Origin: Haloarcula regularis
GTDB taxonomy: Archaea; Halobacteriota; Halobacteria; Halobacteriales; Haloarculaceae
DNA: 64,000 nt
Assembly: GCF_029338315.1 (NCBI RefSeq)
Contig: NZ_CP119794.1
Span: 1,178,001 to 1,242,000 of the forward strand
Reading direction: 5' to 3'
Part shown: one piece after another, positions 34,447 to 44,212 of the stretch
How positions within the stretch are numbered: the first letter of the stretch is position 1
Layout: every line of letters starts with the position of its first letter
Notes under the pieces: model-generated
Database searches by the model: none
What the model was told of the DNA's origin: nothing
What the model saw: the letters and a program-made list of their open reading frames with translations, nothing else
Translations under genes and position numbers: made by a program

Positions 34447-35439
34447 TCAGCGGCCCTGGCGGAGCTCTTTGATGAGCTGCTCGATCGTCTCTTCCTGACG
34501 CTGGATCCGGTCGTTCTGCTGTTCGACGGCCTCGGTCAGCTTGGCGATCTGGGACTCCAGGGCGGCGATATCCGCGTCGGACTCGTCAGCCGACGGCGTC
34601 GGCGCCGCCTCGGTGGTGGTCGACGCGGACGCCGGGGACTGTGACCCCGTCGCGGTGCCGGTCGAAGACTGGGACTGGACGGCCACCTCCCCGGCGTCTG
34701 CCGCCGCTTCGCCCTCGTCCTCCGCTGGCTCGTCGCTGACGAGCGGGTCGATGCCGCTCTCGAGGCCCAGGCCGCCGGCCGCGTCGCCGTCCTCGTCCTC
34801 GTCGGGGCCGACCTTCTCCGCGAGCGCCTCCAGCGACGCGACGTCGTGGTACGCGAAGACGGCGTCCTCGAGGGCCCGCCGGACGGCGTGGGCCTGTTCG
34901 TTGGGGGCCTTGATGCGCTCGGGTCGCTCGCCGAAGGAAACGACGATGGCCGTCGCGACGCTCCCCTCCTCGAACTGGAGGTCGGTGAGGTCCGCGAAGG
35001 AGAACTGCTCGAAGTCGGCGTCCCAGGTCGCGCTCCCGACGTGTTTGAGCAGCTGCGCCTCGGTGACCACGAGGGTGAGCTCGCTGAAGCGAAAGACCCC
35101 GGTGACGCTCTCGTCGGCGTCGACGACGCCGCCGGCCTGGAGTTTGCCCTCGAGCAGCCGTTCGAGCATCTGGTCGCCGCGCTTGAGCGGGACGGTGAGT
35201 TCGCGCTTCTCGTCGACGTACAGCAGCGTGAACTTGGTCTTGCGTCGGCCCTCCGAGATGGCGAGGCGCTCGAACTCGAGCGGGTAGGCTGTGACCTTCT
35301 CGTCGCTGAGCAACCCCTCGCCTCGGTAGACGAGCGCCCGGGTCGGTGTGAAGCAGACGACGTCGTCGTCGCCGAGTTTCACGCCGGCCCGGACAGCCTC
35401 GTCCCCGAGCTCCTGTCGGACGAGGTCCGGAATGTCCAT
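34447..35439 (-). CDS. Conserved haloarchaeal protein with coiled-coil tail
   Basis: 330 residues from the ATG at 35439 (MDIPDLVRQELGDEAVRAGV). The first ~210 residues contain two PH-like halves (VVCFTPTRALVYRGEGLLSD; VFRFSELTLVVTEAQLLKHV). A long Asp/Ala/Ser/Thr-rich disordered linker follows. The last ~45 residues form a coiled coil (DIAALESQIAKLTEAVEQQN). Role unknown; the layout suggests an oligomeric adaptor. The TTG at 35448 is a weaker start. Confidence 0.75.
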   Translation of the reverse strand: MDIPDLVRQELGDEAVRAGVKLGDDDVVCFTPTRALVYRGEGLLSDEKVTAYPLEFERLAISEGRRKTKFTLLYVDEKRELTVPLKRGDQMLERLLEGKLQAGGVVDADESVTGVFRFSELTLVVTEAQLLKHVGSATWDADFEQFSFADLTDLQFEEGSVATAIVVSFGERPERIKAPNEQAHAVRRALEDAVFAYHDVASLEALAEKVGPDEDEDGDAAGGLGLESGIDPLVSDEPAEDEGEAAADAGEVAVQSQSSTGTATGSQSPASASTTTEAAPTPSADESDADIAALESQIAKLTEAVEQQNDRIQRQEETIEQLIKELRQGR

Positions 35440-35579
35440 GGGAGGCAATTCCTGCCCGGTGGCTTAAATCCGGGTCAGGTGTAACTCCGACTGACGGTGT
35501 GCCCGTGTGAGAGCCCCACAGCCTGCGCGCAGATGAGAACCTTCAAGACGGCAAGCGGCCAACGACAGACTGCACCCGC

Positions 35580-35724
35580 GCCCGGGTGGCTTAGCTGGAC
35601 ATAGCGCCGCACTCATAGGGTCTCACGACTCATGCGGTACCTACCCGACATGACCCGTGGGGTGCTCGTCACACCCCGGACCTGGGCCATGCGGAGATCG
35701 AGGGTTCGGAGCCCTCCCCGGGCA
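35580..35724 (+). tRNA. Elongator tRNA-Met (anticodon CAT) with 71-nt intron
   Basis: Acceptor GCCCGGG/CCCGGGC with discriminator A at 35724, D-arm GCTTAGCTGGACATAGC, anticodon stem CCGCA/TGCGG and T-arm GAGGG-TTCGGAG-CCCTC. The anticodon CAT is at 35614-35616. A 71-nt intron (35618-35688) sits one base 3' of the anticodon, the canonical archaeal position, and would be removed by the bulge-helix-bulge endonuclease. Intron-containing elongator tRNA-Met is known in haloarchaea. Its 3' end is repeated 143 bp downstream. Confidence 0.93.
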
Positions 35725-35869
35725 TTTTCCAAGGAACCACGAACGGAGTGAGTGGTGACGCCGTGAAATGCCTCGGAGGTGACGAACCCGTAGGGTCTCG
35801 GCGAGTGTAGCGAGCCGAGAACAGGGAAGAGCTTGCTCTTCCCGTGGTTCGGAGCCCTCCCCGGGCATT
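35703..35869. repeat. Duplicated tRNA-Met 3' end flanking a hairpin-rich spacer
   Basis: The 24-bp GGTTCGGAGCCCTCCCCGGGCATT occurs at 35703-35726 (tRNA 3' end) and, identically, at 35846-35869. The spacer is bounded by an inverted pair GAACCACG (35734-35741) and CGTGGTTC (35843-35850). It contains the stems TCTCGGC/GCCGAGA and GGGAAGAGC-TT-GCTCTTCCC. This looks like attachment-site duplication around a very short element or a deletion scar of a former integrated element. Confidence 0.88.
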
Positions 35870-35949
35870 CTACAACCGCTGTGAACGTCGGTGAGCAGCA
35901 TCGCCGTAAGAATGCTGTGGGAGGCGACGAACTCGACCGGAGGAGCGAA

Positions 35950-36841
35950 CTACGATTCCGTTTCGTCGAGGTAGTCCTCGATGGCCGCCGTGACCGTCGC
36001 CGCTTGCTCGTCGTCGAGCGGTTGCTGGGGGGCCCGCGGGGCGGGGTTGTCGATCACGCCGAGGACCTCCAGCCCCTTCTTGATCGTGATCTGTGGATTC
36101 TTGACGAGCACAGCGTCCTCGAGGCGGACCATCGCGTGGTGCAGGTCCCGGACGGCGGCCGCATTGCCGTCCGTCCCGGCCTCGAGGAGCCGGACGGCGT
36201 CCCCGGGAAAGAGGTTGGCACAGACCCCGACGAGCCCCACGGCCCCCGCCGCCGTCGCCGGGAGGACGAGCGAGTCCCAGCCCGACATGACGTCGAAGTC
36301 CATGTCCGCAGTCCGGGCACAGAGGTCGTTGAGCTGGCCCATGTCGCCGCTCGAGTCCTTGATGCCGACGATGTTCTCGTGGGCGGCCAGCGTCTCGACG
36401 ACGTCCGGGGTGATGTTGAAGCCCATCCCCGCCGGGAAGTTGTAGATGACTATCGGCAGGTCGACGGCGTTCGCGACGGCCCGATAGTGCTCTACGGTGT
36501 CGTCCTCGCTGGGCCGGGAGTAGTAGGGACCGAGGACGAGAGCGCCGTCGGCACCGACGTCCTCGGCGTGGCGGGTCAGTTCGATGGTCTCCCAGGTCGA
36601 GGGCGAGCCGGTGCCGGCGACGACGGTCGTCGAGGCTTCCTCGACGGCGAACTCGATGACGTCCCGGTGCTCGGCGGGCGCGAGGGTCGACCGTTCGCCC
36701 GTCGTCCCGACGGGCGAAGCCGTTCACGCCGCCCGATTCGACGTGGTCGATCACGTCCGCGAGCGCGTCGTAGTCTACGCTGTCGGTGTCGTCGAACGGT
36801 GTCGGAATCGGGGGGAAGACGCCATTGCCAAGCGGTGACAT
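35950..36841 (-). CDS. DapA/KDG-aldolase family protein (one frameshift)
   Basis: The start MSPLGNGVFPPIPTPFDDTD is at 36841. After ESGGVNGFA the frame breaks near 36709-36718 (two bases missing or one added in CGCCCGTCGG) and resumes as VGTTGERSTLAPAEHRDVI. Further on, LPIVIYNFPAGMGFN carries the catalytic Tyr and ENIVGIKDSSGDM the Schiff-base Lys of the dihydrodipicolinate-synthase superfamily. Restored length is about 297 residues. Members make dihydrodipicolinate or cleave 2-keto-3-deoxy sugar acids; the sequence does not tell me which. No lysine or sugar-acid gene is next to it. Confidence 0.82.
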
Positions 36842-37167
36842 ACCGGGTGTGGAGGGGCGGGCGAGTAATAGGTTCCGGTGTGATATGTTGCCGCGGCGTC
36901 ACGCGACCAGCGGTCCCCGATGCTCGCGGACGCGCGTGGCCTCCGAACGCCACGTGTGGACGCGCTGACCACGCTTTCGGTGATGATTGCTGTCACAGAG
37001 TGACGAACGTCGTCGACGACCACACCCAGGATGGCACTCCCACAGAGGCCCGGGCCACGGCCCCGGGTATCCGGTGTGAATATCGTGACGACGGACCAGT
37101 CAGTGTGAGACGTCACATTGGGGGTAACACAGGGGTTGACGTGTCGGCAGACCGTACCAGACGTACG
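36842..37167. other. Intergenic region, no gene seen
   Basis: 326 bases between divergent genes. It holds promoters for both sides, presumably, but no obvious TATA box. A CCCGGG...CCCCGGG inverted repeat lies near 37048-37066. Confidence 0.5.
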
Positions 37168-37605
37168 ATGGTCACCGTCACCGGCGCGTGGACGTCGGAC
37201 GAGGCCGAGCGATTCCTCCAGTCGACGGTCGTGCCCCTCCGACTCGGCTGTCGTCGGCCGAGCGGCGACCTGTGGATGCTCTCGCTGTGGTACCGGTACG
37301 ACGACGGCCGGTTCGAGTGTGCGACGTCGGCCGACGCCGACGTGGTGCGCTACCTCGACGCCGACGCGCACGTCTCCTTCGAGGTCTCGACGAACGAGCC
37401 GCCGTACCGCGGCGTCAGGGGCAACGGCACTGCGAGCGTCACGCCGGACGAGGAGAAAGCAGTGTTGCGCAACCTCCTCGAGCGGTATCTGGGCGACACC
37501 GCCTCGCCCCTGGCCCGGCGCCTGCTCTCGCCCGAGCGTCGTGAAGTCACCATCACGGTGACGCCGGACCGCCTCCACACCTGGGACTACTCCGCCAGGA
37601 TGTAG
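37168..37605 (+). CDS. Pyridoxamine-5'-phosphate-oxidase-like FMN protein
   Basis: 145 residues from the ATG at 37168. Strand-turn features of the split-barrel flavin fold are visible: LGCRRPSGDLWMLSLWYRYD, ATSADADVVRYLDADAHVSF and EPPYRGVRGNGTASVTPDEE, ending WDYSARM. Haloarchaea have many such proteins; substrates are mostly unknown. The longer frame starting at 35833 runs through the tRNA-associated repeat and antisense to dapA and is rejected. Confidence 0.78.
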   Translation: MVTVTGAWTSDEAERFLQSTVVPLRLGCRRPSGDLWMLSLWYRYDDGRFECATSADADVVRYLDADAHVSFEVSTNEPPYRGVRGNGTASVTPDEEKAVLRNLLERYLGDTASPLARRLLSPERREVTITVTPDRLHTWDYSARM

Positions 37606-37650
37606 GACAAAGCGCGTGGTTTTGATACCCGGAGGCCCTAGTCGCTCGCG

Positions 37651-38061
37651 ATGACCGGGCCCGAAGCGATTCGCTCGCTCGCGGTACACGCCGATGACCT
37701 CGTGGCGGCCGCCGAGGCCAACGCCCGCGAGACGAGACGGGTCGTCCTCCGGGTGACGCCGCCGTACAGCGGTCGGATGCGCGCACGCCTGCACGTGGTG
37801 GACGACGGCGGCGAGGACGGGACGGTCCACGTCGAGCCGGAGACGCTACTCGGCGACGCAGTCCCGCCGTTCCCGACCCCGGACGTGACCGAGGACGAGC
37901 TGCGCGAGGCGACCGACGACGCCTACAGCGTCGAGCGACACCGAACGTACCACGAGGAGCGCGTGCGGGAGTGGCGCGAGGCCGTCCCGACCCACGTGGT
38001 CGACGCCGTCGTGATCCCTGCGGTGGGACACGAAGTTAGCATCTCGATACTCGGGCCCTGA
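37651..38061 (+). CDS. Hypothetical haloarchaeal protein
   Basis: 136 residues: TGPEAIRSLAVHADDLVAAA, then RRVVLRVTPPYSGRMRARLH, an acidic middle, and VDAVVIPAVGHEVSISILG at the end. Soluble, mixed alpha/beta. I believe related proteins of unknown function are common in haloarchaea. It follows the flavin-binding protein gene by 45 nt, in the same direction. Confidence 0.68.
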   Translation: MTGPEAIRSLAVHADDLVAAAEANARETRRVVLRVTPPYSGRMRARLHVVDDGGEDGTVHVEPETLLGDAVPPFPTPDVTEDELREATDDAYSVERHRTYHEERVREWREAVPTHVVDAVVIPAVGHEVSISILGP

Positions 38062-38256
38062 ACGAACGGTGGTCGTCTGTCACCGCTCCGTGGTACCGTT
38101 AGCGGACGAGCGGGGCCGATAAAACGTCTCGAAGTCGCTCTCCCGGTGATGAAATGTCCGAGTCGCCGTGTTCGACCCCGTGAAACGAGTCGAAACGTGC
38201 CGAACTCTCGCACCGTTATAAGATATTGCCACCGCTACAAGCGGGTGAGTCCCCCT

Positions 38257-38499
38257 ATGTCGAGTCCCCCAGCAAACGAGTTGTTCGCCCTCCTCGACAG
38301 GTCGGTCCCGACCTCGAGCGAGTCCCTCCTGGTACCCATCCGTGGCATCGCGTTCTGGATGGCCATCGCCCTCCCGTTCCTGTACGTCCCGCTCCTCCTC
38401 TCGGGACTGGGGTCTGCGTCCACGCGGACGGCCTTCGTCGCCCTGGTCGCCTGTAACGCCGTCGCGCTGCTGGTCGGACACTCACACCGCGGGCGCTGA
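38257..38499 (+). CDS. Small membrane protein
   Basis: 80 residues from the ATG at 38257 (MSSPPANELFALLDRSVPTS), with two hydrophobic segments at about 30-48 and 56-75 and a C-terminal GHSHRGR. No family recognised. The upstream open frame contains a TATA-like stretch and is not coding. Confidence 0.62.
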   Translation: MSSPPANELFALLDRSVPTSSESLLVPIRGIAFWMAIALPFLYVPLLLSGLGSASTRTAFVALVACNAVALLVGHSHRGR

Positions 38500-38543
38500 C
38501 TTTCCCGGGGAATATTTATAAAGCAGGTCGAATAAGTAGACGT

Positions 38544-39191
38544 ATGGCCGCATACGGCCGGCCGTCACTTCGAGACCTGTTCGACGAATCACCCACCCCT
38601 CACATCGCGCACCCGCCGCGCAGTCACCACCGAGACTTCTACATCGCGACCGACGGGTCCTTCCGTCCCCACGGGACTGGCGCGGGGACAGACGGGGACT
38701 GTGGGGGGCTCGGGATCGTCGTCGAAACGCTAGACGGAGAGCGCGTCGTCCGCCTGTCCGTGCCCGACTCGGCCCCGGACAACAACGTCGCGGAGTACCG
38801 TGCGCTCCACCTCGGTCTGGACGTCCTGGCGGCGCGGGCGCCACCGGACGCCAGGGTCGGGCTGCTGATCGACCACGACCAGCTCGCCGAGAACGTCAAC
38901 GCCGAGGTCCTGGCGACACACGGCTCTACCTACGACCCGCCCCACGCCGTGTCGGTGCCGCGGGGGACCGGCCTTCACTGGCGGGGCATCCAGGCGCGCA
39001 TCAACGGCTTCCAGGAGGTCCGGGCCGCCCGTATCTCCGGTGACCGGAACCCGGCCCATCCGCTCGCGAACGCGCCGGACCAGTACGCCCACGTCAACGG
39101 CGAGGCCGATCGCTGCGTCCGTCCGGGGATGCGAGCGACCGATGAGCAGGTCCCGCCGCCCTCCAGGGCCGAGCGCGGCGTCTCGGACTGA
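38544..39191 (+). CDS. rnhA: RNase H-like protein
   Basis: 215 residues. The RNase H fold is marked by DFYIATDGSF (D37), GGLGIVVET, NNVAEYRALHLGLDVLAA (E84), VGLLIDHDQLAENVN (D110) and HVNGEADR (D189). These match the DEDD acidic set of archaeal RNase HI, so it should cut RNA in RNA-DNA hybrids. The N-terminal ~30 residues and the Pro/Arg-rich tail lie outside the domain. A TATA-like AATATTTATA lies about 25-35 nt upstream of the ATG. Confidence 0.85.
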   Translation: MAAYGRPSLRDLFDESPTPHIAHPPRSHHRDFYIATDGSFRPHGTGAGTDGDCGGLGIVVETLDGERVVRLSVPDSAPDNNVAEYRALHLGLDVLAARAPPDARVGLLIDHDQLAENVNAEVLATHGSTYDPPHAVSVPRGTGLHWRGIQARINGFQEVRAARISGDRNPAHPLANAPDQYAHVNGEADRCVRPGMRATDEQVPPPSRAERGVSD

Positions 39192-39467
39192 CCGAGGCCG
39201 GCCACCGGCGTCCCCCTGGCGGGACACTCGCCCAGTACGACCGACCTGATCGAGGACTGAGATTCGCCCCCACGACGCGACGTCTGCAGCGGCGCGCAGC
39301 ACCTCGTTAGGACGTTCTACCCCGGTCAGATTCCGCTTTGTAACTTTTGAATACATTATCAAGATAATCGGAAGTAACTTGGAGGAGAGTCACAGAACGT
39401 TCGCTCGTGGTCACGAGAGAAAATGTTAGTAGCAATCGACACATAGCTGCAGCCAGGAGGCGGAACG

Positions 39468-39719
39468 ATGAGTACCGGTGACCAACGACACGGCCGAGGC
39501 AGCGCGTATCGCAGCGAAACGACGCCCCTCGAGTCGCTGACCAGGTACGACCTGGTCCTGCTGGGTATCCCGGTCGCGTTCGTCTTGACGGGAGCCGTCT
39601 CGGGACTGTTCGACGTCCCGTTGCGAACGGCCCTCCTCGGCGGGGGGATCGTCTGTCTGCTCGGCGTCCTCGACGCCCTCTTTCTCAACCCTCCGACCGG
39701 CGGCCGTCGGACGGTCTGA
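39468..39719 (+). CDS. Small membrane protein
   Basis: 83 residues with a polar N-terminus (to about 27) and two hydrophobic segments, LVLLGIPVAFVLTGAVSG and TALLGGGIVCLLGVLDAL. No recognised family. It is preceded by 276 bases with an AT-rich promoter-like stretch near 39343-39368. Confidence 0.62.
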   Translation: MSTGDQRHGRGSAYRSETTPLESLTRYDLVLLGIPVAFVLTGAVSGLFDVPLRTALLGGGIVCLLGVLDALFLNPPTGGRRTV

Positions 39720-39767
39720 CGCTCGCGACCGGCGGCGTATACGGTGCGACGAACCCGGCCCCCGCAG

Positions 39768-42018
39768 TCACTCCTGCTGTGCGTCCACGACGGCCACGCC
39801 GGCGAGGTTGACGATGTCCTTGACCTCGTCGCCGCGCTGGAGGACGTGGACCGGTTTGTCCATCCCGACGAGCATCGGGCCGATGGCCTCGGCGCCGCCG
39901 AGTCGCTGGAGCAGTTTGTAGCCGATGTTCCCGGCCTCGAGGTTCGGGAACACGAGGACGTTCGCCGGGTCCTCGAGCTCGGAGAACTCGTAGGTACCGT
40001 TGAGGATGTCCTCGACGACGGCCGTGTCGGCCTGCATCTCGCCGTCGACGGGGAAGTCGACCCGCGAGTCGTCGCGGAGGCGCTCCACGGCGCGCCGTGG
40101 CTTCCGGGTTCCGGGGTTGTCGACGCTCCCGAAGTTCGAGTACGAGAGCATCGCCGCCCGCGGGGAGACGTTGAACCGGCGGGCCAGGTCCGCCGTGTGT
40201 CGGGTCACCTCGGTCAGGATCTCCGCCGTCGGGTCCTGGTTGACCGTCGTGTCGGCACAGAAGATAACCCGGTTCTTGAACGTCAGCATGTAGACGCCCG
40301 CGGCGTAGTTCGCGTCTTCGGCCGTCCCGATGACCTGAAGCGGCGGCCGCAGGGCCGACGGGTAGTGGTGGGTCAGGCCGGTCAGCATCGCGTCGGCGTC
40401 GCCCATCTCAACCATGACGCTGCCGAGGTAGTTGCCGTTCCGGACCAACTCGTCGGCCTCGCGGCGGGTGACGCCCTTGCGCTGGCGGAGCTCGTACAGC
40501 CGGTCGGCGTAGGCCTCGACGTCGGCCGTCTCGGGGTCGACGACGACGGGGTCGAACTCCAGTCCGAAGCGCCGGCGCGTCGCCTCGATGCGGTCGGCGT
40601 CTCCCAGCAGGACGGGTTCGGCGATGCCCTGGTCGACGAGCTGGTAGGCTGCCCGGATCATCTTCTCGTCGTGACCCTCGGCCAGCACCACCCGCTTGGG
40701 GTCGCTCTTTGCCTTGTTGAGGACGACCCGCATCATCTCGCGGGACTTGCCCAGGCGGGCCTCCAGGCGCTCGGGGTAGGCGTCGAGGTCGATCTCCTTG
40801 CGGGCCGCGCCGGATTCGACGGCCGCCCTGGCGACGGCGGGCGTCACCTCGAAGAGGACGCGCTGGTCGAGCGGTTTCGGGATGATGTAGTCGGGCCCGT
40901 ACTGCATCGGCGTGTCGCCGTAGGCCTTGACGACGGCGTCGGGGACGTCCTGGCGGGCGAGCGTCGCCAGCGCCTCCGCGGCGGCGACTTTCATCTCCTC
41001 GTTGATCTCGGTCGCGCGAACGTCGAGCGCGCCACGGAAGAGGAAGGGGAACCCGAGCACGTTGTTGACCTGGTTCGGGTAGTCCGAGCGGCCCGTCGCC
41101 ATGATGACCGTGTCGTCGCGTGCGGCCTTGGCGTCCTCGTAGGTGATCTCGGGGTCGGGGTTGGCCATCGCGAAGACGATGGGGTCGCTGGCCATCGACT
41201 GGATCATCGACTGGTCGACGATGCCACCGACCGACAGGCCCACGAACACGTCGGCGCCGGCCATCGCGTCGGCGAGGTCGCCGTCGGGGACGTCCCGGGC
41301 GAACTCCTCTTTGAACCGGTTGAGGTCCTCCGAGCGGGTGCGGGCGTCGGTGATGATGCCCGAGGAGTCACACATCGTGATGTTCTCCTTCCGGGCGCCA
41401 AGCGAGACGTAGAAGCGGGCGGTCGCGATGGCCGAGGCGCCGGCCCCGGAGAAGACGATGTCGAGGTCCGCCAGGTCCTTGCCCGCGAGGTCGGCGGCGT
41501 TTATGAGGGCAGCCCCGGAGATGATGGCCGTCCCGTGCTGGTCGTCGTGGAAGACGGGAATGTCCATCGCGTCGCTGAGGCGCTGTTCGACCTCGAAACA
41601 CGCGGGCGCGGCGATGTCCTCCAAGTTGATGCCCCCGAAGGTCGGTTCCATCGTCTTGACCGTCTCGACCATGGTGTCGGCGTCGTCGGCGTCCAGTTCG
41701 ATGTCGAAGACGTCGATGTCGGCGAAGCGCTTGAAGAGAACGCCCTTGCCCTCCATGACCGGCTTCGAGGCCTCGGGACCGATGTCGCCGAGACCGAGCA
41801 CCGCGCTGCCGTCGGAGACGACGGCCACGAGGTTGCCCTTGGCGGTGTACGTGAACGCGTCTTCGGAGTTCGCCGCGATCTCCTCACAGGGCGGCCACGC
41901 CCGGCGAGTACGCCAGCGAGAGGTCGCGCTGGGTGTTCGTCGGTTTGGTCGTCGCGATCTCTATCTTCCCGGGGGGGTCCCGGCTGTGGTAATCGAGTGC
42001 GTCCTCGTCTAATCCCAT
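39768..42018 (-). CDS. maeB: Malic enzyme-phosphotransacetylase fusion (one frameshift)
   Basis: The start [18 protein letters not shown] is at 42018. After LAYSPGVAA two bases are missing near 41888-41891; restoring them gives [20 protein letters not shown], which joins the frame continuing [19 protein letters not shown]. The malic enzyme part has [12 protein letters not shown] and [15 protein letters not shown] (NAD(P) loop). From about residue 430 a PTA-like domain follows ([40 protein letters not shown]). The enzyme decarboxylates malate to pyruvate; the PTA domain in MaeB-type enzymes is regulatory. Restored length is about 750 residues. Confidence 0.9.
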
Positions 42019-42123
42019 AGCGGGAGGTGACACGCACCCAATAAAAAGCCCGCTATTGCGTCAAATGACGGGGCCTTATTCGACACGCGACGAACCTCCG
42101 CGCGGGCGTCGGCGTCGGGGCCG

Positions 42124-44034
42124 TCACCGACTGCCGTCCGCGAGTTCGTCGACCCGGGCGACGAGTTCGTCGACCGCGGCGGTCTGCTGTTCGGTGGCCG
42201 AGACGATCTGCTCGGTGGCGCCCTCGGCCGCCTCGGCGTGCGTCCGGGCGTCCTCTATCGCCGCTGTGACGTCCTCGACGGCCTGGGCCTGGTCGCCGTT
42301 GGCGTCGGCGACCTCCTGGATGCCGTCGGCCGCCGCCTCGACGGCGTCGGTTATCTCGTCTAACGCGTCGAGGGCCTGCTCGATCTCGTCTTCGGCCCGT
42401 TCGACCTGTTCGTGGGAGGTCTCGACCATCTCCGCGGTCTGGGTGGCCTGGCCCTGGATGGTCTCGATGCTGTCGGCGATCTCGCCGGCGTGCTCGCTTG
42501 TCTCGTTCGCGAGGCTCTTGACCTCGTCGGCGACGACGGCGAACCCGCTCCCGCTCTCGCCGGCGCGGGCGGCCTCGATGTTGGCGTTGAGCGCGAGCAT
42601 GTTGGTCTGTTCGGCCACGTCGGCGATGACCTCGACGACCTCGTTGACCTCGTCCATCCGGGACTCGAGGTCGGTGACGCTCCCCACGAGTTCCTCGCTG
42701 GCCTCGGTGAGCGTGTCGGTGACATGCTGGACCGTCTCGCTGGCTTCGGCGCCCTCCTCGGCCGCCGAGAGCGCGCGTTCGGCCGACGACGCGACCTCGC
42801 TCGACGTGGCGGCGACCTCCTCCATGCCGGCGCTGACCTCGTGGACGGTCTCCGCGGCCGACTCCAGGGCCTCGGTCTGTTCGGCGACGCGGGACTCGAC
42901 GGTCGTCGCGGCGTCGGCGGTCTGGTCGATGGCGTCGGCCAGTTCGGCCGTCTGGGTGTCGACCTGCCGGGTCATCGTCGCCAGCTGGTCGGCCATCCGG
43001 TTGAGCGCGTCGACGACGTCCAGCAGCGCGTCGTCGAGGTGGGCGTCGTCCTCGACGGTGGCGCGAGCGTCGAGGTTGCCGGCCTGGAGCGCGTGCATCG
43101 TCGTGCTGAGCTCGTCGACCAGCGACGTGACGGCCTCGTGGCGCTCGGCCTCGTCGGTCCGGTCCTGGACCATCTCGACGACGCCGACGAGGTCACCCGC
43201 GTCGTCGTACAGGGGCGCGGCGCTGAACGAGATGTGCCGGTCGTCGCCGTGCTGGTCCTGCATCACGCTCCGGTCGCGATAGAGGGTGAAATCCACCGAC
43301 TCCACCTTCGGGACGTCGTACTTCTCGTGGGTCCGCTCGGGCGCGTCGAGCACCTTGTCGGCCAGCGTCTTGCCGCGTCGGCCGTCCGGGTAGAAGGCCA
43401 TGCTGGCCATCTCCATGGACTGGGCCTCGGCCTCGGCGACGCCGGTCAGGTTCTCGAGCGACTGGTTCCAGGCCAGTATCTCGCCGTCCGGGTCCAGGAC
43501 GAACAGCGGCGTGCCGACGTGGTGGACGACGTCGTGGTAGTCGAAGGGCCCGGTCCCGGCAGTGCCGTCGGTGCCCGCGTTCCCCTCGTAGGCGGCCACG
43601 CCCGTTTCCGTCACGCCCCTGACGCTGTCCAGTCCCTCGAGCAGGTCGGCCTGGACGGCGTCGAGTTCGGCCCCCGCGTCCGGACCCAGGGCGGTCCTGA
43701 GCTGGTCGAAGGCGGCCTCGACCAGCGCCTCGGTGGCGACGCCCTGGGCGGCGACGAACCCGTCCCGGTCGACGCCGGCCTGTGTGTAGTCCGCGACGAG
43801 TGTCTCCACCGCGCCCTGGTCGAGGTCGAACTGGCCGGTGACCTGTCGCTCGGCGAGCGACCGACCCTCGCCGGTCTCGAACAGCGACGCGAGCCGGTCC
43901 GGGTCGGGCCGGTAGGCCCGCTCCAGGGGCTGCCGCGACGCCGCGACGGCCGTGCCACCGTCCGTCTCGACCGACGACTCGCCCGTTTCGTTCGTCTGTC
44001 CGGCGACCACACGACTGAGCAGTTCCGACAGCAT
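42124..44034 (-). CDS. Soluble methyl-accepting taxis transducer with PAS domain
   Basis: 636 residues from the ATG at 44034 (MLSELLSRVV). There are no membrane helices. An N-terminal helical domain (about 40-150) precedes a PAS domain (about 165-290; TPLFVLDPDGEILAWNQSLE), a HAMP-like linker and the long signalling coiled coil. The hairpin tip reads IADVAEQTNMLALNANIEAA and RAGESGSGFAVVADEVKSLA, the invariant CheA/CheW contact. It is a cytoplasmic Htr-type receptor; the ligand is unknown. Confidence 0.93.
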   Translation of the reverse strand: MLSELLSRVVAGQTNETGESSVETDGGTAVAASRQPLERAYRPDPDRLASLFETGEGRSLAERQVTGQFDLDQGAVETLVADYTQAGVDRDGFVAAQGVATEALVEAAFDQLRTALGPDAGAELDAVQADLLEGLDSVRGVTETGVAAYEGNAGTDGTAGTGPFDYHDVVHHVGTPLFVLDPDGEILAWNQSLENLTGVAEAEAQSMEMASMAFYPDGRRGKTLADKVLDAPERTHEKYDVPKVESVDFTLYRDRSVMQDQHGDDRHISFSAAPLYDDAGDLVGVVEMVQDRTDEAERHEAVTSLVDELSTTMHALQAGNLDARATVEDDAHLDDALLDVVDALNRMADQLATMTRQVDTQTAELADAIDQTADAATTVESRVAEQTEALESAAETVHEVSAGMEEVAATSSEVASSAERALSAAEEGAEASETVQHVTDTLTEASEELVGSVTDLESRMDEVNEVVEVIADVAEQTNMLALNANIEAARAGESGSGFAVVADEVKSLANETSEHAGEIADSIETIQGQATQTAEMVETSHEQVERAEDEIEQALDALDEITDAVEAAADGIQEVADANGDQAQAVEDVTAAIEDARTHAEAAEGATEQIVSATEQQTAAVDELVARVDELADGSR

Positions 44035-44180
44035 ATCGAGCACTGGTTGAACGAGATTAGCAGTCGCTCTTAACTGTGCCGCCTCGAATATCGGATTTGT
44101 AAATGGGGCCGAGGGCGATGGCGTCTCGACGCACCGTCGGGTGTCAACAGACAGAGAGCCCCACCCGAGCGAAAGGGCCG

Positions 44181-44190
44181 AAAATATATA
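44181..44190 (+). promoter_or_regulatory. TATA box of the heme A synthase gene
   Basis: AAAATATATA lies 23-32 nt upstream of the ATG at 44213, typical for a leaderless haloarchaeal transcript, and supports that start over the in-frame start at 44141. Confidence 0.65.
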
Positions 44191-44212
44191 CCTACAGTTC
44201 CGAGAGTCGGAC

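Noticed and set aside
39744..42020. 758-codon plus-strand open frame
   Set aside because: It is the shadow of the malic enzyme gene on the minus strand; the translation is low-complexity Val/Asp/Gly/Arg without motifs.
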